A stretch of 64,000 nt of DNA from contig NZ_FMYF01000009.1 of the NCBI RefSeq assembly GCF_900092135.1, positions 1 through 64,000 of the forward strand, read 5' to 3'. This document shows positions 1 through 8,723 of this stretch, in pieces. The notes beneath the pieces are model-generated. The model was not told the DNA's origin. It worked only from the letters and a program-made list of their open reading frames with translations, and did no database searches. This stretch comes from Raineyella antarctica (GTDB lineage Bacteria; Actinomycetota; Actinomycetes; Propionibacteriales; Propionibacteriaceae). Each line of letters opens with the position of its first letter. Within the stretch, counting starts at the first letter, position 1. The translations under genes were made by a program, and so were the position numbers.

Positions 1-84
1 TGCCGGTGGTCGGGTAGGCTCACCCCGGATACAGGTGTGTTTTCCTTGTGTCCTGTGCGGCGCGGCGTCACCAGGAGGCACCAG

Positions 85-2979
85 ATGTCCACCTTCCTGT
101 ATCGGCTCGGGCGCTGGTGCTTCCGTCACGGTGGCCGGGTGCTGGCCGGCTGGTTGCTGGTGCTGGCCGTGACCGGCGGCGCCGCGTTCGGCCTGATGGG
201 CAAGTTCGACAACGCCTTCACGCTGCCGGGCACCCAGTCGCAGGTCGCGCTCGACCAGCTCAGGATGACCTTCCCGGAGATGGCCGGGACCTCGGCCACC
301 ATGGTCGTCGTCGCACCCCCGGGTGAGACCCTGGACGACCCACCCGTACGCGCGGCCGTCGAGGCGACGGTGACCCGGATCGGGAAGCTCGACTTCATCG
401 CCAGTGCCCAGTCCCCCTACTTCGAGCTGACCGACGGGATGATCAGCGCCGACCGGAGAGCCGGCCTGGCCAGCCTGATGCTGGACGGATCCCTGACAGA
501 CTTCACCGACCCCCAGAAGGCCGCACTGATCGGGGAGGCCGAGCAGCTCCAGGCCGCCCTGCCCGGGGCGACCGTACGGATGGGTGGCGAGGCGTTCAAC
601 GCGACGATCCCGTCCCTGGGACTGGTCGAGGCCCTCGGCGTCGGAGTGGCCGTGGTCGTGCTCGTGCTGGTGATGGGCTCGCTGGTCGCGGCCAGCATGC
701 CGCTGGTCACCGCCCTGGTCGGCGTGCTGATCTCGATGGCCCTGATCCTGGCCGCCACCGGTCTGACGACCGTCAACTCGACCACGCCGATGCTGGCCCT
801 GATGCTCGGCCTGGCCGTCGGGATCGACTACGCGCTGTTCATCCTCTCGAGGCACCGCGAACAGCTCGGGGAGGGGATGGACGTCGAGGAGTCCGCAGCC
901 CGGGCCGTGGCCACCTCCGGGTCCGCGGTGATCTTCGCCGGAATGACCGTCTTCATCGCCCTCGTCGGACTGTCCGTGGCCCAGATCCCCTTCCTCACCA
1001 CCATGGGCATCGCCGCTTCGCTCGGCATCGCCGTCGCGGTGGCGGTCGCCCTGACGCTGGTGCCCGCGATGGCCGGGCTGGCCGGTGAACGCCTCCGACC
1101 CCGGGCCCGGCGTCGGCTCGGACGTGGGCTGGGGCGAGGGCCGGACCGGCACGAGGCGGCCACGGACCGGCACGAGGCCGCCCGGCTGCGGATGCAGGCG
1201 GTGGCGGCCGGCCGCGGCGGTGGCATGGCCGGATGGTGGGTCCGGACCGTGACCCGGCGCCCGGTGCTGACCATCGTCGTCGTGGTGGTGGCCCTCGGCG
1301 CCCTCGCCCTGCCCGCCCGGGACATGCAGCTCGCGCTGCCGAACGCCGGCCAGAACAAGGTCGGCACCTCCTCCCGCGAGGCGTACGACCTGATCGCCCG
1401 GGAGTTCGGGCCGGGCTACAACGGCTCCCTGGTCGTCACCGCGCAGATCATCGGCTCCACCGACCCGCTCGGGGTGATGGCCGGGCTGCGCAAGGACATC
1501 GAAGCGATGCCCGGCGTCCAGCTGGTCGTGATCGCCACCCCGAACCGTACGGCCGACACCGGGATCGTCCAGGTGATCCCGACCACCGGCCCGGATGACC
1601 CGACCACCAACGCCCTGGTCGAGCGGCTCCGGGCCGCGGCGCCCGGCTGGCAGGACCGGTACGGGGTGCAGACCGCCGTCACCGGCTACACGGCCGTCGC
1701 GATCGACGTGTCCCAGCGGCTCGGCGCGGCGCTGGTGCCGTTCGGCATCTTCGTGGTGGGGATGTCGCTGGTGCTGCTGACGATGGTGTTCCGCTCGATC
1801 GTCGTGCCGATCAAGGCCACCGTCGGCTACCTGCTGTCGGTGCTGGCCTGCTTCGGCGCCACCACCCTGGTCTTCACCCACGGCGTCGGGGCCCACCTGG
1901 TCAATGTGGAGATCCTCGGGCCGGTCATCTCGTTCCTGCCGATCATCACCATGGGCATCCTGTTCGGCCTGTCGATGGACTACGAGGTCTTCCTGGTCTC
2001 CCGGATGCGGGAGGACCACGTCCACGGCACCCCGGCCCGGGCGGCGGTGCACACCGGCTTCGTCGGGTCCTCGATCGTCGTCCTCGCGGCGGCGGTGATC
2101 ATGGTCGCGGTCTTCGCCTTCTTCGTACCGGAGTCCGACCGCGGCTCGATGCAGCCGATCGCCTTCGCCCTCACCGTCGGGGTGGCGATCGACGCGTTCA
2201 TCGTACGGATGACACTGGTTCCTGCCGTGATGTCACTGCTGGGGGAGCGCGCCTGGTGGCTGCCGCGCTGGCTCGACCGCGCGCTGCCCGAGTTCGACGT
2301 CGAGGGGGCGGCGCTCGCCGAGGAGCTGGCCCTGCGCGACTGGCCCGCCGGACCGCCGGTCGCCCTCGCCGCGGAGAGGCTGGTCGCCGGCGACCAGGAG
2401 CGGGCACTGCATGCCCCGGTCGACCTCCGGGTCCCGCCCGGAGGCCGGCTGCTGGTGACCGGCGAGCCGGCGCAGCGTACGGCCCTGCTGCTCTGCCTGG
2501 CCGGGCGGCTGCCGGCCGCCGAGGGCAAGGGACGCGTTGCCGGGCAGCTGCTCGAGCACGCCGGCCGGGTCCGGCGCCGGGTCAGCGTGCTCGACCTGCG
2601 CCGTACGCCGGCCGCGATCGACGAACTGGTCCGGCTCGGCGAGGAGCCCGGCGACCCGCTGCACGTCGTCATCGTCGACAATGCCGATGCGGCGGCCGAC
2701 CTGCGCACCCGGGAGCTGCTGGTCACCCTGGTCCGCGAGAGCCGGTCCACGGTGGTGGTCGGCGCCCTCGACGAGCGCGGACTGGTGCCGATCCTGCCGT
2801 TCGCGACGCCTCGGCTCAAGGTCCGGTCGTTGGCGCCACGGCCGGATCCCCGGCCCGAGTCACGGCTCGGCCCATGGTTCGACCCCGGCGCCCAGCCCGA
2901 CTCGATGCCCGACGTCGGACTGGACCTGCTGGATCCCCCCACCGACCGCCCGACCATCCAGGTAGGTGACCCGCGATGA
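85..2979 (+). CDS. MMPL/RND-family exporter with a degenerate ABC-ATPase-like C-terminal domain
   Basis: Large inner-membrane transporter of the MMPL branch of the RND superfamily, expected to export lipids or other hydrophobic compounds using the proton gradient. The ATG at 85 follows AGGAGG (73-78) by 6 nt; an upstream in-frame GTG at 37 lacks such a site. Two RND repeats are visible, each with the Asp-Tyr pair of the proton relay: GIDYALFILSR near residue 248 and SMDYEVFLVSR near 630. The membrane part ends near residue 725. The last ~235 residues are unusual: about 787-875 reads like an ABC ATPase, but the Walker A equivalent is GEPAQRTA (no Lys) and the Walker B equivalent is VVIVDNAD. 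Overlaps the next gene by 4 bp. Substrate unknown. Confidence 0.88.
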   Translation: MSTFLYRLGRWCFRHGGRVLAGWLLVLAVTGGAAFGLMGKFDNAFTLPGTQSQVALDQLRMTFPEMAGTSATMVVVAPPGETLDDPPVRAAVEATVTRIGKLDFIASAQSPYFELTDGMISADRRAGLASLMLDGSLTDFTDPQKAALIGEAEQLQAALPGATVRMGGEAFNATIPSLGLVEALGVGVAVVVLVLVMGSLVAASMPLVTALVGVLISMALILAATGLTTVNSTTPMLALMLGLAVGIDYALFILSRHREQLGEGMDVEESAARAVATSGSAVIFAGMTVFIALVGLSVAQIPFLTTMGIAASLGIAVAVAVALTLVPAMAGLAGERLRPRARRRLGRGLGRGPDRHEAATDRHEAARLRMQAVAAGRGGGMAGWWVRTVTRRPVLTIVVVVVALGALALPARDMQLALPNAGQNKVGTSSREAYDLIAREFGPGYNGSLVVTAQIIGSTDPLGVMAGLRKDIEAMPGVQLVVIATPNRTADTGIVQVIPTTGPDDPTTNALVERLRAAAPGWQDRYGVQTAVTGYTAVAIDVSQRLGAALVPFGIFVVGMSLVLLTMVFRSIVVPIKATVGYLLSVLACFGATTLVFTHGVGAHLVNVEILGPVISFLPIITMGILFGLSMDYEVFLVSRMREDHVHGTPARAAVHTGFVGSSIVVLAAAVIMVAVFAFFVPESDRGSMQPIAFALTVGVAIDAFIVRMTLVPAVMSLLGERAWWLPRWLDRALPEFDVEGAALAEELALRDWPAGPPVALAAERLVAGDQERALHAPVDLRVPPGGRLLVTGEPAQRTALLLCLAGRLPAAEGKGRVAGQLLEHAGRVRRRVSVLDLRRTPAAIDELVRLGEEPGDPLHVVIVDNADAAADLRTRELLVTLVRESRSTVVVGALDERGLVPILPFATPRLKVRSLAPRPDPRPESRLGPWFDPGAQPDSMPDVGLDLLDPPTDRPTIQVGDPR

Positions 2980-5570
2980 GCCCGACCGACACGACCCGAC
3001 CCCGCGAAGCAGGCCGGAACCGGCGCTGGGCGGTGCTGGCCACCCTCGTCCTCGTGCCGCTGCTGCTCGTCGGCACGCTCGGCTGGGCCACCGCCGGTGC
3101 CGAGTCGCGCCGGCCCAGCGTCAGGGCCGCGATCGTCAACCACGACCAGCCGGTGACGCTCCAGGGCCAGATGGTGCCGCTGGGCCGCCAGCTCTCCGCC
3201 GCCCTGGTCGAGGGGCCCACCGACGGGACCAGCTACACCTGGGTGCTCAGCGACGACTCCGACGCCGCCGACGGGCTGGCCTCGGGCCGGTACGTGGCGC
3301 GGGTGGTCATCCCGGAGAACTTCTCCCACGCGGCCACCTCGTACGGCGGGGACGCCCTGGCCGCCGAGCACGCGACCATCGACATCACCACCTCCCGGAC
3401 CACCGGCGTCACCGATGCCGAGGTGGCCCGCCAGCTGGCCGCCGCGGCCGCCCGGAGCCTGAACACCACCCTGACCGAGGGCTATCTCGACCAGGTCTAC
3501 CTGGGCTTCAACAAGTCCGCCGAGGGCATGCGCAAGCTCGCCGACGGGACCGGACAGCTCGCCGACGGAGCGGCCCAGCTCTCCAGCGGCGCAGGCCAGG
3601 CCCGTGACGGCTCGGTCCAGTTGGCCGACGGCCTGGGATTGCTGGCGACCAACGGGAAGCCACTGGTCGACGGCGCCGGAGGCCTGGAGTCGGGCGCCCG
3701 GCAACTCGCCGACGGCCTCGGCCAGTTGCAGGCGGGCACCAAGGACCTGCCCGCCCAGACCGCCCAGCTCGCCAGTGGGTCGCGCCAGGTCGCGGACGGT
3801 GCGGCGGCCCTGTCCGCCGGTCTGGACCAGCTCTCCGCCGGCGCCGGGCAACTCTCTGGTGGCGCGGCCACCTACAGCTCCGGGGTGAAGCAGTACACCG
3901 ATGGCGTCACCGCTGCCGCGGGCGGGGCGGCCCAGCTCTCCGCCGGCATCGACCAGCTGACCCAGGGCCTGGATGCGGCGCTGCCCAGCCAGGCGCAGCT
4001 GCAGCAGCTCCAGCAGGTGGTCGACCAGCTCCGTCCGGTGCTGGAACAGGTCAGCGCCGCGCTCAAGGACATGCAGGGCACCGCCGACCGGCTGGCCGCC
4101 GGCACCGGTGCCGTCGTGACTGGTCTGGACCGTACGGTGACCGACCTGAAGGCGCTGCAGACCGGCACCCCCACCTGCCCGGCCGAGATACAGGCCCAGG
4201 GCGAGGCTGCCTGCACGGCCTGGCAGCAGGGCGTCAGCAGCGGGGCCTCCCGCGCCCTCGCGCTGCTCACCACGAAGGACCAGTCCACCGGGTACAGCAT
4301 CGTCACCGCCGCCCACGCCGCCGACCAGGGTGCCTCCGGCCTCCGGGCCCTGGTCACCGCCAACGGTGGCTCCCTGCCCGGCCTGGACCCCGCCCAGGTG
4401 CAGCAGATCACGACCGCCCTGAACGACCTGCCCGGCACGGTGTCCCAGTTGCAGGACGGCGTGCACCAGCTCAATGACGGCGCGTCCCAGCTCTCCGCCG
4501 GTCTGGATCGACTCAGCGCCAACGGCCCGGCCCTGGTCAGCGGCGCCGACCAACTGGCCACCGGCGCCGCCGGGATAGCCTCCGGTGCCCAGCAGTCCGC
4601 CTCGGGCGCCTCCCAGCTCGCCTCCGGTGCCGGCAAGGTCGCCACCGGCAACGAACAGCTGGCCGCCGGCATGGTTCCGCTCGCCGACGGCATCGCACGC
4701 TCGGCCGACGGGGCCCGGAAGTACGCCGACGGGGTCGGAACCTTCCGGACCGGCCTGGCCCAGTACGTCGACGGCGTCGGGCAGTCCGCCACCGGGGCCC
4801 GGACCCTGTCCGACGGGCTCGGGGGGCTGGCGACCGGGGCCTCCCAGCTCGCCACCGGGACCGACCAGCTGCACACCCAGGTCAAGGACGGCGTCGGCTC
4901 CATCCCGACGTACAACGACGCCGAGCGGAAGAATTTGGCCTCGGTGGTGGCCGCGCCGATCGCCACCGACAACCTGTCCGCCAACCCGACGCCTCGACTG
5001 GCGGCCGGTGCCCTGATGGCCGCCATCGCGCTGTGGCTGGGCGCCCTGGTCACGTACGTGGTGCTGCGCCCGCTCTCGGACCGGCTGCTGTCCTCCTCGC
5101 GGTCGACCGGCGCGGTACTGCTGCGTACGCTCGGCCCCGGTATCGGCGTCGTGCTGGTGCAGGCGGTCGGGGTCGCGGCGGTGGCCGGCCCGGTGATGGG
5201 GCTGGGCACGGGCCGGGCCTTCGCGGTGCTCGGCGTCCTGCTGCTCGGTGGGGCGATGTTCGCGCTGGTGAACCATGCCCTGGCCGCCTGGCTGGGCCAC
5301 TTCGGCCGACTCATCGCCCTGGTGATGGCGGCACTGGCCATCGCCGGCGCACTCACCTCGGCCGTCCCGCGGCTCTATGACGTGCTGCGTCCGCTGCTGG
5401 CACCGGTTCCGGTGCTCGAGGCGGTGCGTGCGGTCGCGACCGGCGGGTCGGTCGGTGGCCCGTTGCTCGGCATCCTGGCCTGGGCCGTGCTCGCGGCCGG
5501 GGCGAGTGCGCTGGCCGTCGCCCGCCGGCGTGGGCTGACGGTGGCGCAGTTCGTCCGGGCGTACGCCTGA
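2976..5570 (+). CDS. YhgE/Pip-domain membrane protein
   Basis: 864-residue protein of the YhgE/Pip family. A membrane segment lies near residues 13-35. Residues ~185-620 are a long extracytoplasmic region of repeated A-x-Q-L-A/S-x-G-A heptad-like units, the family's signature. About four to six membrane helices close the protein and resemble an ABC-2 permease. The start overlaps the MMPL stop codon (ATGA), so the two proteins are translationally coupled and probably form one export complex. Family members are known as phage-infection proteins and are linked to secretion systems, but the role here is unknown. The C-terminal helices ending in VARRR mark a cytoplasmic end. Confidence 0.85.
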   Translation: MSPTDTTRPREAGRNRRWAVLATLVLVPLLLVGTLGWATAGAESRRPSVRAAIVNHDQPVTLQGQMVPLGRQLSAALVEGPTDGTSYTWVLSDDSDAADGLASGRYVARVVIPENFSHAATSYGGDALAAEHATIDITTSRTTGVTDAEVARQLAAAAARSLNTTLTEGYLDQVYLGFNKSAEGMRKLADGTGQLADGAAQLSSGAGQARDGSVQLADGLGLLATNGKPLVDGAGGLESGARQLADGLGQLQAGTKDLPAQTAQLASGSRQVADGAAALSAGLDQLSAGAGQLSGGAATYSSGVKQYTDGVTAAAGGAAQLSAGIDQLTQGLDAALPSQAQLQQLQQVVDQLRPVLEQVSAALKDMQGTADRLAAGTGAVVTGLDRTVTDLKALQTGTPTCPAEIQAQGEAACTAWQQGVSSGASRALALLTTKDQSTGYSIVTAAHAADQGASGLRALVTANGGSLPGLDPAQVQQITTALNDLPGTVSQLQDGVHQLNDGASQLSAGLDRLSANGPALVSGADQLATGAAGIASGAQQSASGASQLASGAGKVATGNEQLAAGMVPLADGIARSADGARKYADGVGTFRTGLAQYVDGVGQSATGARTLSDGLGGLATGASQLATGTDQLHTQVKDGVGSIPTYNDAERKNLASVVAAPIATDNLSANPTPRLAAGALMAAIALWLGALVTYVVLRPLSDRLLSSSRSTGAVLLRTLGPGIGVVLVQAVGVAAVAGPVMGLGTGRAFAVLGVLLLGGAMFALVNHALAAWLGHFGRLIALVMAALAIAGALTSAVPRLYDVLRPLLAPVPVLEAVRAVATGGSVGGPLLGILAWAVLAAGASALAVARRRGLTVAQFVRAYA

Positions 5571-5635
5571 TCGGCGGAGGGGCGTTGCTGCGGGCCCAGC
5601 ACTGGATTGTCTGTGTCGATTGCAAGACTTCTCCC

Positions 5636-6355
5636 ATGACATCGCAGCCCTCTGCTGCCACTGACCCTCCGAGCAAGAACCAGGTGCGCCAGGCTGGCAG
5701 GACGGTGCGACACAGCCTGCAGATGCCCTTGTCCGTCGACGAGGAGACATACGCAGAGGCGATCGCCATCATTGAGCGGCATCGTGCTGCTCATGCGCGT
5801 CCCATGGTCACGGCCAACGTTGCACTTCGGCAGATGTGTCGACGTCTCGGCCTCAACGCGAAGGTGACTCAGCGGCTCAAGCGGATGGAGACGATCCGGG
5901 ACAAGCTTCTCCGAGAACCTGGATTGAATCTCGACCGTATGCAGGACTTCGGGGGCTGCAGGGTCATTGTTCCGACGATCGAGGACGCCTACCGCCTTCG
6001 CGACAGGATCCTTCGACGCCACCCCGACGCCCGCGTGAAGGACTACGTTGCGGAGCCGCGGGGGTCCGGATACCGCGCGATCCACGTGATCGCCGAGTAC
6101 GGCCTACCGAAGAAGCCCATCGAGATCCAGATCCGCACGCCGGAGATGCACGAGTGGGCCGACATGGTTGAACGGGTCTCTGGCATGCTCGGCATCAATT
6201 ACAAGCAGGAGGGGCATGCCGAGTTCCAGCTATGGGCGAAGGTCCTGTCCCGGATACTTGAGCTCCAAGCGGCGGGACGGCCTGTTCCCGAGGCCCTCCG
6301 GGAGAACTATGCTGCAGTGACACAGCGACTCTTCCGCGATCTCGAGGGCAGGTGA
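5636..6355 (+). CDS. RelA/SpoT-domain (p)ppGpp synthetase-like protein
   Basis: 239-residue single-domain protein with a RelA/SpoT nucleotidyltransferase fold and no HD hydrolase, TGS or ACT domain. Visible motifs are FGGCRVIVP near residue 105, KDYVAEPRGSGYRAIH near 137 (G-loop and conserved Tyr/His) and IEIQIRTPEMHEWAD near 163. The family makes (p)ppGpp, pppApp or tRNA-modifying pyrophosphoryl products from ATP. The ATG at 5636 is preferred over an upstream TTG at 5585. The downstream gene starts within its stop codon. Base composition is visibly lower in G+C than in neighbours, which may indicate acquisition. It could be a housekeeping small alarmone synthetase or the toxic half of a toxSAS-type pair. 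Confidence 0.8.
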   Translation: MTSQPSAATDPPSKNQVRQAGRTVRHSLQMPLSVDEETYAEAIAIIERHRAAHARPMVTANVALRQMCRRLGLNAKVTQRLKRMETIRDKLLREPGLNLDRMQDFGGCRVIVPTIEDAYRLRDRILRRHPDARVKDYVAEPRGSGYRAIHVIAEYGLPKKPIEIQIRTPEMHEWADMVERVSGMLGINYKQEGHAEFQLWAKVLSRILELQAAGRPVPEALRENYAAVTQRLFRDLEGR

Positions 6356-6651
6356 AGGACATGACGGCATCACCCCATCCCATCAAGCACTTCCTGCTGG
6401 TGTATGACCGCGCTGAAGGCCACCAGGTCGCCGTTGAGGAGTTCGGGACCGATTCTGCAGCAGCGGTCCGGCGCTACCAGGAGCTGGAGAGGGAGCACGC
6501 CTCCAATCCTCGGATGGACATCGTCCTGGTCGGCTCTGATTCCCTCGACACCGTGCGGGTCACCCACGCGAATTACTTCGTAGAAGGGGCTGCCACCGTC
6601 GAGGCTCTGGAGTCCTACCTCAGGTCCTTCTCGGAACGCTTCGTCTACTGA
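6352..6651 (+). CDS. Small unknown protein coupled to the RelA/SpoT-domain gene
   Basis: 99 residues (96 if the ATG at 6361 is used), no membrane segment, no family recognised. It begins HFLLVYDR, has a Glu/Arg-rich middle (RRYQELEREH) and ends with an aromatic Phe-Val-Tyr. The GTG at 6352 overlaps the RelA/SpoT stop codon (GTGA), implying translational coupling and a fixed ratio of the two products. The sequence suggests a compact alpha/beta protein. By position it could be an antitoxin or modulator of the synthetase, but no motif proves this. Confidence 0.7.
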   Translation: MKDMTASPHPIKHFLLVYDRAEGHQVAVEEFGTDSAAAVRRYQELEREHASNPRMDIVLVGSDSLDTVRVTHANYFVEGAATVEALESYLRSFSERFVY

Positions 6652-6747
6652 AGATCCACTGCAGACGCAGGGGTGACAACGAAGTGTGGGATTCGCCGGG
6701 TGCCGGATGTTCACCCGCCGTTGGGATCGGCCTGCCAGACTGCGGGG

Positions 6748-7572
6748 GTGAGCGTGCAGTGGTTGGAGTTCGATTCCCTGGTCAACGCCCGTGACGTCGG
6801 AGGCATCCCCACCACCGACGGCCGGCAGGTGCGGTCCCGGCGCCTGATCCGCTCGGACAACCTGCAGGCGCTGACCGAGGCCGACGTCGCCCGGCTGCGC
6901 GGGCTCGGCGTCACCGACGTGGTCGACCTGCGTTCGGTCTACGAGGTCGAGTCCGAGGGCCCCGGTCCGTTGACGACCGCCGACGGCTTCACCATCCACC
7001 ACCACTCGTTCTTCATCGAGCGCTATGCCGACGGCAGCGAGATCGCGCCGGGCGGCGAGGAGGGCGGCCTGCACACCGGCGAGAGCGAACTGCCGGGCGA
7101 TGCCCTGCCCTGGGCCGGCAAACGGGCCCACACCATCCAGGTCGAGGACGGCTTCGCCTCGTCCTACCTTTCCTTCCTGGCCGACCGGCCGGCCTCGGTG
7201 CTCGGCGCGCTGCGCAACGTGGCGTACGCCCCGGGGGCCACGCTGGTGCACTGCGCCGCGGGCAAGGACCGCACCGGCACCACCGTCGCGTTGGCGCTGA
7301 TGGTCGCCGGGGCCGAGCGGGAGGCCGTCGTCGCCGACTACGCCGCCAGCACCGAGCGGATGGAGCTGATCGTCGCGCGCCTGGTGGAGCGGGACACGTA
7401 CGCCGCGAACCTGGCCGACCGGCCGCTGTCCTCCCACGACACCCGGCCCGAGTCGATGCTGGCCTTCCTGGAGTACGCCGAGGACAGGTTCGGCGGGGTC
7501 GAGCCGATGCTCGGCCAGATCGGCTGGACCGCCGCCGACTCCGCGCAGTTGCGCCGCAAGCTGCTGGACTGA
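6748..7572 (+). CDS. Tyrosine-protein phosphatase (Y_phosphatase3 family)
   Basis: 274-residue dual-specificity-like phosphatase. The N-terminus has the family motif NARDVGG followed by R-S-D-N, and the catalytic P-loop HCAAGKDRTG (Cys-x5-Arg) lies near residue 170. Family members hydrolyse phosphotyrosine or phosphoinositides; the substrate here is unknown. The GTG at 6748 is chosen because the NARDVGG motif follows closely and a CAGACT box sits 6 nt upstream; an upstream GTG at 6673 would add 25 residues without homologous character. Convergent with the alanine-racemase-like gene. A 17-bp direct repeat straddles its stop codon. Confidence 0.85.
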   Translation: MSVQWLEFDSLVNARDVGGIPTTDGRQVRSRRLIRSDNLQALTEADVARLRGLGVTDVVDLRSVYEVESEGPGPLTTADGFTIHHHSFFIERYADGSEIAPGGEEGGLHTGESELPGDALPWAGKRAHTIQVEDGFASSYLSFLADRPASVLGALRNVAYAPGATLVHCAAGKDRTGTTVALALMVAGAEREAVVADYAASTERMELIVARLVERDTYAANLADRPLSSHDTRPESMLAFLEYAEDRFGGVEPMLGQIGWTAADSAQLRRKLLD

Positions 7573-7601
7573 GCCCGAGGATCTCTGGACTGAGCCCGAG
7601 G
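7564..7601. repeat. 17-bp direct repeat across a stop codon
   Basis: CTGGACTGAGCCCGAGG occurs at 7564-7580 and again at 7585-7601. The first copy contains the last codons and stop of the phosphatase gene, so this looks like a local 21-bp tandem duplication. Confidence 0.8.
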
Positions 7602-7618
7602 GCCGCCGGGCCGGCGGC
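7602..7618. terminator. Short GC hairpin between convergent genes
   Basis: GCCGCC (7602-7607) pairs with GGCGGC (7613-7618) between the phosphatase and the minus-strand racemase-like gene. There is no U-run, so it is only a possible terminator. Confidence 0.35.
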
Positions 7619-8677
7619 TCAGGCCTCGACGACCTCGTCGAACGCCGCGGTGGTCATCCGCACCTCGACCGGTACCTCGTCCCCGACGGTCGGCGGCTGG
7701 GCACTGCTCGGCACCAGCACCATCGAGGACTGCATGTGCGGGGGCTCCACGAACATCCGCTTGCGGCCGTCGATCGTGTACGGGGACAGGGCGCGGCCCG
7801 CGGCCTCCAACGCGCCGGTCGCGACCGAGATGGCCTTGGCCCGTACGGTCGACCCGGAGGTCGGGGCCTCCATGCCGATGCCGTGCGCGGTGCCGCCGGA
7901 GAGCACGACGACCCAGCCGTCGCCCGGGGCCCGGTGCTGGTGGTAGCCGATCCGGTCCCCGCGCTTCACCTCGTGCACGTCGAGCACGCTCGCGGTGGTG
8001 CGGTAGGCGGAGCGGGCGCCGAGCCACAGCGCGGTGCCGACCCTCAGCCGGACCGGAAGGTCCTCCCCGGGGGCAGTGAGCTCCGCGGAGATCTCCTGGG
8101 CGGTGGTGGAGGGGATGTGGGAGAGCCACAGCGGGGCGCGGTAGGCCTCGACCGCCTTCCGGCTCAGCTCGCGGGCCTCCGCGACGGTCTGCTCGGAGTG
8201 CAGTGGCAGGTGGATCGTCCACCCCTCGACGTCGAGCAGGGCCGCGGCCGCCTCGGCGGCGGCCAGGTCCTCCGGGTCCAGGCCGTGCCGGCGCATCGAG
8301 GTGAGCACCTCCAGGACCGCCCGGGGACGGAAGTCGGCGCCGACGTTGCCGAGCACCTCTATGTCCTCCAGCCGGGAGACGGTGGTGATCACCCGCGGGT
8401 CTCGGACCAGTTCGACGGCCTTGGCGTCGAGGGGCCGCCACGGCTGGAGGATGACGATGTCGCCGTCGAAGTGCTCCCGGACCCGGGCCACCTCGTGCGG
8501 CAGCCCGACGGCCAGCCTCGTCACGCCCAGGCTGCGTGCCTCGGCGGCCAGCCGCTCCAGCCCGAACCCGTACCCGTTGCCCTTGGCGACCGGGATGATG
8601 CCGGGGGTGGCGTCCACCAGGGCCCGCTGGTGGGCGCGCCAGGCGGCGGTGTCGATGGTCAGCTTCAGTCCACTCAC
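7619..8677 (-). CDS. Alanine-racemase-like PLP protein
   Basis: 352 residues with the N-terminal TIM-barrel of alanine racemase: IIPVAKGNGYGFG near residue 26 carries the PLP lysine (classical form VKANAYGHG). The C-terminal domain is divergent: the stretch around IGYHQHRAPGDG and the PHMQSSM segment only loosely match the beta-domain, so amino-acid racemase activity is not assured. It lies in a cell-wall neighbourhood close to femX, where such proteins may provide or handle D-amino acids. The GTG start is preceded by TAGGCT with 7 nt spacing, indicating a leaderless mRNA. Confidence 0.75.
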   Translation of the reverse strand: MSGLKLTIDTAAWRAHQRALVDATPGIIPVAKGNGYGFGLERLAAEARSLGVTRLAVGLPHEVARVREHFDGDIVILQPWRPLDAKAVELVRDPRVITTVSRLEDIEVLGNVGADFRPRAVLEVLTSMRRHGLDPEDLAAAEAAAALLDVEGWTIHLPLHSEQTVAEARELSRKAVEAYRAPLWLSHIPSTTAQEISAELTAPGEDLPVRLRVGTALWLGARSAYRTTASVLDVHEVKRGDRIGYHQHRAPGDGWVVVLSGGTAHGIGMEAPTSGSTVRAKAISVATGALEAAGRALSPYTIDGRKRMFVEPPHMQSSMVLVPSSAQPPTVGDEVPVEVRMTTAAFDEVVEA

Positions 8678-8684
8678 AGCCGCC

Positions 8685-8690
8685 AGCCTA
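8685..8690 (-). promoter_or_regulatory. -10 box of a leaderless promoter (racemase-like gene)
   Basis: TAGGCT on the minus strand, 7 nt before the GTG start at 8677, the spacing expected when transcription begins at the start codon. Confidence 0.5.
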
Positions 8691-8723
8691 ACGTCGATGG
8701 TTCCCCGGATGGCCTCGGTGCCG

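Noticed and set aside
37-84. Upstream GTG start for the MMPL gene
   Set aside because: The ATG at 85 has a strong AGGAGG and begins the family-typical N-terminus.
1980-5750. 1256-residue open frame on the minus strand
   Set aside because: It is antisense to the MMPL and YhgE genes; its product is Gly/Arg/Gln-rich with no domain, caused by high G+C.
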